Shown one piece after another: positions 61,520 through 64,000 of a DNA stretch of 64,000 nucleotides (its first letter is position 1; every line of letters begins with the position of its first letter). Position numbers and translations under genes: made by a program. The DNA is taken from the NCBI GenBank assembly GCA_040882845.1, contig JBBEAM010000009.1, positions 62,001-126,000 on the forward strand, given 5' to 3'. Under the pieces are notes generated by a model. It was not told the DNA's origin. It made no database searches and saw only the letters and a program-made list of their open reading frames with translations. This DNA comes from JBBEAM01 sp040882845. GTDB lineage: Bacteria; Pseudomonadota; Alphaproteobacteria; Kiloniellales; DSM-21159.

Positions 61520-62896
61520 CTAGAGGTGGTGGTAGTCGGGCACGCCGACGGTGAAGTCGGTGCCCGCGAGGGGAACGCCAGCCATGGCGGAAGATTCCAT
61601 GGTCAATGCCGCAAGATCTTCCGGCTCCAGGCTATGGACATTGGTCTTGCCGCAGGCCCGCGCCATCATCTGACACTCGATGGCGAGGCAGTGCAGGAAG
61701 TTGTAGACCCGCTCCGCCGCCGCATCGGGATTGAGCCGCTTGCGCAGCTTGGGATCCTGCGTCGCCACGCCGACCGGGCAACGCCCGGTGTGGCAGTGGT
61801 AGCAGTGCCCGGCCTCGACGCCCATCTCGCTCTCGAAATCGGCCTCGGGGATGTCCTTGTTGCAGTTGAGCGCCATCAGCGAGGAATGGCCGATGGCCAC
61901 CGCGTCGGCACCCAGGGCCAGGGCCTTTGCGACGTCGCCGCCGTTGCGGATGCCGCCGGCATAGACCAGCGAGACTTCGCCGCTCTTGCCGACCTCGTCC
62001 AGCGCCCGGCGGGCCTGGCGGATCGCCGCGATGCCGGGCACGCCGGTCTCCTCGGTCGCCAGATGCGGGCCGGCACCGGTGCCGCCCTCCATGCCGTCGA
62101 TGTAGATGACGTCGGGATCGGTCTTGGCCGCCATGCGCACGTCGTCGAAGACGCGGGCCGCGCCGAGCTTCAACTGGATCGGAATCTCCCAGTTGGTCGC
62201 CTCGCGGATTTCCTGAATCTTCAGCGCCAGGTCGTCCGGGCCAAGCCAGTCGGGATGGCGCGCCGGGGACCGCTGATCGATGCCGGCCGGCAGGGAGCGC
62301 ATCTCGGCGACCTGGTCGGTCACCTTCTGGCCCATCAGATGGCCGCCGAGGCCGACCTTGCAGCCCTGGCCGATGAAGAACTCCACTGCGTCGGCGAGCC
62401 GCAGGTGATGCGGATTGAAGCCGTAGCGCGATTGGATGCACTGATAGTACCACTTCGAGCTGTAGCGCCGCTCGTCGGGGATCATGCCGCCCTCGCCCGA
62501 GCAGGTCGCGGTGCCGGCCATGGTGGCGCCGCGCGCCAGCGCGGTCTTCGCCTCATAGGACAGGGCGCCGAAGGACATGCCGGTGATGTAGATCGGGATG
62601 TCCAAGGTCATCGGCCGCTTGGCCCGGGGTCCGAGCACCGTCTTGGTCTCGCACTTCTCGCGGTACCCTTCGATGACGAAGCGGGTCAGGGTGCCCGGCA
62701 GGAAGGTCAGATCGTCCCAACTGGGGATTTTCTTGAAGAGCGAGAAGCCGCGCATGCGATAGCGGCCGAGCTCCGACTTGATGTGGATATCGTCGATGAC
62801 GTTCGGCGGGAACATGAAGGAGTCGCCGAGGCGATAGTGGTCGCGCTTGGACTTCTTCTTCTGTTCCTCGGGAAGCGGCTGTTCGTGGATGGCCAT
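61520..62896 (-). CDS. FMN/iron-sulfur glutamate synthase-like subunit (MgsC/GlxD type)
   Basis: A 458-residue protein corresponding to the synthase domain of GltB. FMN-barrel landmarks are YITGMSFGALSYEAKTALARGA, IPIQLKLGAARVFDDVRMAAK and YIDGMEGGTGAGP; the 3Fe-4S cysteines are in CYHCHTGRCPVGVATQDP. As a separate subunit with amidotransferase and GXGXG partners it matches N-methylglutamate synthase (MgsABC) and the GlxBCD proteins. The reaction would join an amine or ammonia with 2-oxoglutarate or a glutamate-derived substrate. Without the glutamine-synthetase-like partner gene (GmaS/GlnT) in view, the substrate is uncertain. Confidence 0.85.
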   Translation of the reverse strand: MAIHEQPLPEEQKKKSKRDHYRLGDSFMFPPNVIDDIHIKSELGRYRMRGFSLFKKIPSWDDLTFLPGTLTRFVIEGYREKCETKTVLGPRAKRPMTLDIPIYITGMSFGALSYEAKTALARGATMAGTATCSGEGGMIPDERRYSSKWYYQCIQSRYGFNPHHLRLADAVEFFIGQGCKVGLGGHLMGQKVTDQVAEMRSLPAGIDQRSPARHPDWLGPDDLALKIQEIREATNWEIPIQLKLGAARVFDDVRMAAKTDPDVIYIDGMEGGTGAGPHLATEETGVPGIAAIRQARRALDEVGKSGEVSLVYAGGIRNGGDVAKALALGADAVAIGHSSLMALNCNKDIPEADFESEMGVEAGHCYHCHTGRCPVGVATQDPKLRKRLNPDAAAERVYNFLHCLAIECQMMARACGKTNVHSLEPEDLAALTMESSAMAGVPLAGTDFTVGVPDYHHL

Positions 62897-62947
62897 GCGT
62901 GCCTCTTTCGGTTTTCTTTTCTGTCGAGACCTAGGGGTGGGAAGCGA

Positions 62948-63796
62948 TCACAGGATCAGCTTCTTCTCCGAAGGCTCGAGGTTGTCGTAATTCCAGAGCT
63001 GCTTGCCGGCGACCAGCTTGGTGAAGTGGTCGACGCCCTTTTCGGGCAGCAGGTCGTAGAGACCGAGCTTGCGCTTCAGCCAGCCCCGGTCGAGGTCCGT
63101 GAGTTCGGCCTCCACGCAGTCGACGCCGAGCGACTTGATCTCTCCGCCGACGAAGATCGTGCCGTCGTACATGGAGTCGCCCAGGTTGTGGCTGGCGTTG
63201 CCGCAGATCACCATCCGGCCGCGCTGCATCATGAAGCCGGAGAAGGCGCCGGTGTCGCCGCCGACGATGATGGTGCCGCCCTTCATGTCGATGCCGGTGC
63301 GCGCGCCGACATGGCCCTTGCAGACCAGGTCGCCGCCGCGGATCGCGGCGCCGAAGGTCGAGCCGGCGTTCTTCTCGATCACCACCGTGCCGCTCATCAT
63401 GTTCTCGGCGCAGGACCAGCCGACGCGGCCGCTGACCTTGACGTTCGGGCCGTCGATCAGCCCGACGCCGAAGTAGCCGAGGCTGCCTTCGATGTAGAGA
63501 TTGAGACGGTTGAGAATGCCGACGCCGATGGCATGCCGGGCACGCGGGTTCTTCAGCACGATGGTGCCGTGGCCCTGCTGCATCAACTCGCGGATCTTCA
63601 GGTTGATGTCCTTGGGCTCCATCTCCGCGGCGTCGAACTCGGCGCGCTTGTTGAAGTCGACGTCGTAAGCGTCGGGCGAAACGAAGTTCTCCTCCTCGTC
63701 CGGCTTGAAGAAGACCTGCTGGCTGCGCCCACGGAGCTGTTCCGTGTGCATCCCCAGCTCATGGGAGCGTTGCTCCTGTTCCATCATGCCTGCCAT
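62948..63796 (-). CDS. GXGXG-domain glutamate synthase-like subunit (MgsB/GlxC type)
   Basis: A 282-residue protein with the right-handed beta-helix repeats of the GltB C-terminal domain: GSLGYFGVGLIDGPNVKVSGRVG, GSTFGAAIRGGDLVCKGHVGARTGIDMKGGTIIVGGDTGAFSGFMM and ICGNASHNLGDSMYDGTIFVGGEI. It is the structural third part of the split enzyme. Its start overlaps the amidotransferase gene by 13 bases; in-frame ATGs at 63787 and 63784 are alternatives. A 51-base gap precedes the FMN subunit. Confidence 0.87.
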   Translation of the reverse strand: MAGMMEQEQRSHELGMHTEQLRGRSQQVFFKPDEEENFVSPDAYDVDFNKRAEFDAAEMEPKDINLKIRELMQQGHGTIVLKNPRARHAIGVGILNRLNLYIEGSLGYFGVGLIDGPNVKVSGRVGWSCAENMMSGTVVIEKNAGSTFGAAIRGGDLVCKGHVGARTGIDMKGGTIIVGGDTGAFSGFMMQRGRMVICGNASHNLGDSMYDGTIFVGGEIKSLGVDCVEAELTDLDRGWLKRKLGLYDLLPEKGVDHFTKLVAGKQLWNYDNLEPSEKKLIL

Positions 63797-64000
63797 ACGC
63801 GCACCTCCCCCTCGTAGGGGTCGAAAGTATCGATTTCATCCTGGAAGACGGCGCGGATCGAGATCTCCTCGGAGGCGAGCGCCACCACGTCGTCGGTTTC
63901 GAACAGCACCAGCGGCTTGGCCGCCATCACGTCCTTGGCCATGCCGAGCTGGTCTTTGGTCGCCACCAGATAGGTGAAGACGCCGTCGACCTCCTCGATC
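63784..64000 (-). CDS. Class II glutamine amidotransferase subunit, C-terminal part (MgsA/GlxB type)
   Basis: The minus-strand frame is open from the window edge to the stop at 63784 and reads IEEVDGVFTYLVATKDQLGMAKDVMAAKPLVLFETDDVVALASEEISIRAVF, split here as consecutive parts of one chain; this resembles the end of an N-terminal-nucleophile amidotransferase domain as found in GltB, MgsA and GlxB. The ATG at 63966 is internal, not a start. It would release ammonia from glutamine for the partner subunits. The gene is incomplete because the window ends at 64000. Confidence 0.75.
   Translation of the reverse strand, partial: IEEVDGVFTYLVATKDQLGMAKDVMAAKPLVLFETDDVVALASEEISIRAVFQDEIDTFDPYEGEVRVWQA

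Overview
The window is high-GC, densely packed DNA with many ATGA and 1-13 base gene overlaps. Gene content suggests a free-living, probably marine or halotolerant alphaproteobacterium (Rhodospirillales/Kiloniellales-like): GbdR-type regulator, soxBDAG, choXWV, betIBA, an MgsABC/GlxBCD-like glutamate-synthase set and an aminoethylphosphonate importer. I assign no species.

Layout. (1) 1-3075 is an accessory scar: two decayed transposase fragments (IS630-like, IS5-like), a 5'-truncated Rhs core ending in an AT-rich toxin-like tip, an overlapping putative immunity lipoprotein, and a second Rhs-repeat fragment in the wrong order. (2) 3079-27663 is a methylated-amine catabolic block: GbdR-like activator, heterotetrameric sarcosine oxidase (soxB-D-A-G), an MFS carrier, two FAD/GcvT fusion dehydrogenases, a betaine-homocysteine methyltransferase, a flavin monooxygenase with a HAD phosphatase, a choline ABC importer (choX-W-V), betI-betB-betA, a 34-residue membrane peptide and a beta-keto acid cleavage enzyme. 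Read together it encodes choline uptake -> betaine aldehyde -> glycine betaine -> dimethylglycine -> sarcosine -> glycine.

(3) 27676-35895 holds the four-part 'ligase-associated' DNA repair set (ATP-dependent ligase, MBL exonuclease, Lhr-like helicase, PdeM phosphoesterase), split into two divergent arms around psuG and a nucleosidase, with an uncharacterised exported protein inside the helicase arm. (4) 35973-44065 has photolyase, FAD oxidoreductase, DUF1365, CFA-type methyltransferase and MFS genes in tight series, facing a three-gene set (exported protein, SDR, NTF2-like). This resembles singlet-oxygen or light-stress fatty-acid modification clusters. (5) 44163-47338 is the zinc regulon, znuA divergent from zur-znuC-znuB, around a clear Zur-box palindrome.

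(6) 47335-52891 is a minus-strand aminoethylphosphonate operon (binding protein, ATPase, fused permease, PhnW) with a Pho-box-like site upstream. (7) 53068-60936 is mixed metabolism: LOG protein, pyrophosphatase, FAD oxidoreductase, nitrilase-family amidase, PhyH dioxygenase, EamA transporter, an unknown protein, class II aldolase and MetA. MetA carries Glu111, predicting acetyl- rather than succinyl-transfer. (8) 61042-64000 is a minus-strand operon for a three-part glutamate-synthase-like enzyme (amidotransferase cut by the window edge, GXGXG subunit, FMN/Fe-S subunit) plus a 136-residue unknown protein, closed by a strong terminator.

No rRNA, tRNA or CRISPR array was recognised. All functions are predictions from sequence motifs and context; no database search was run.
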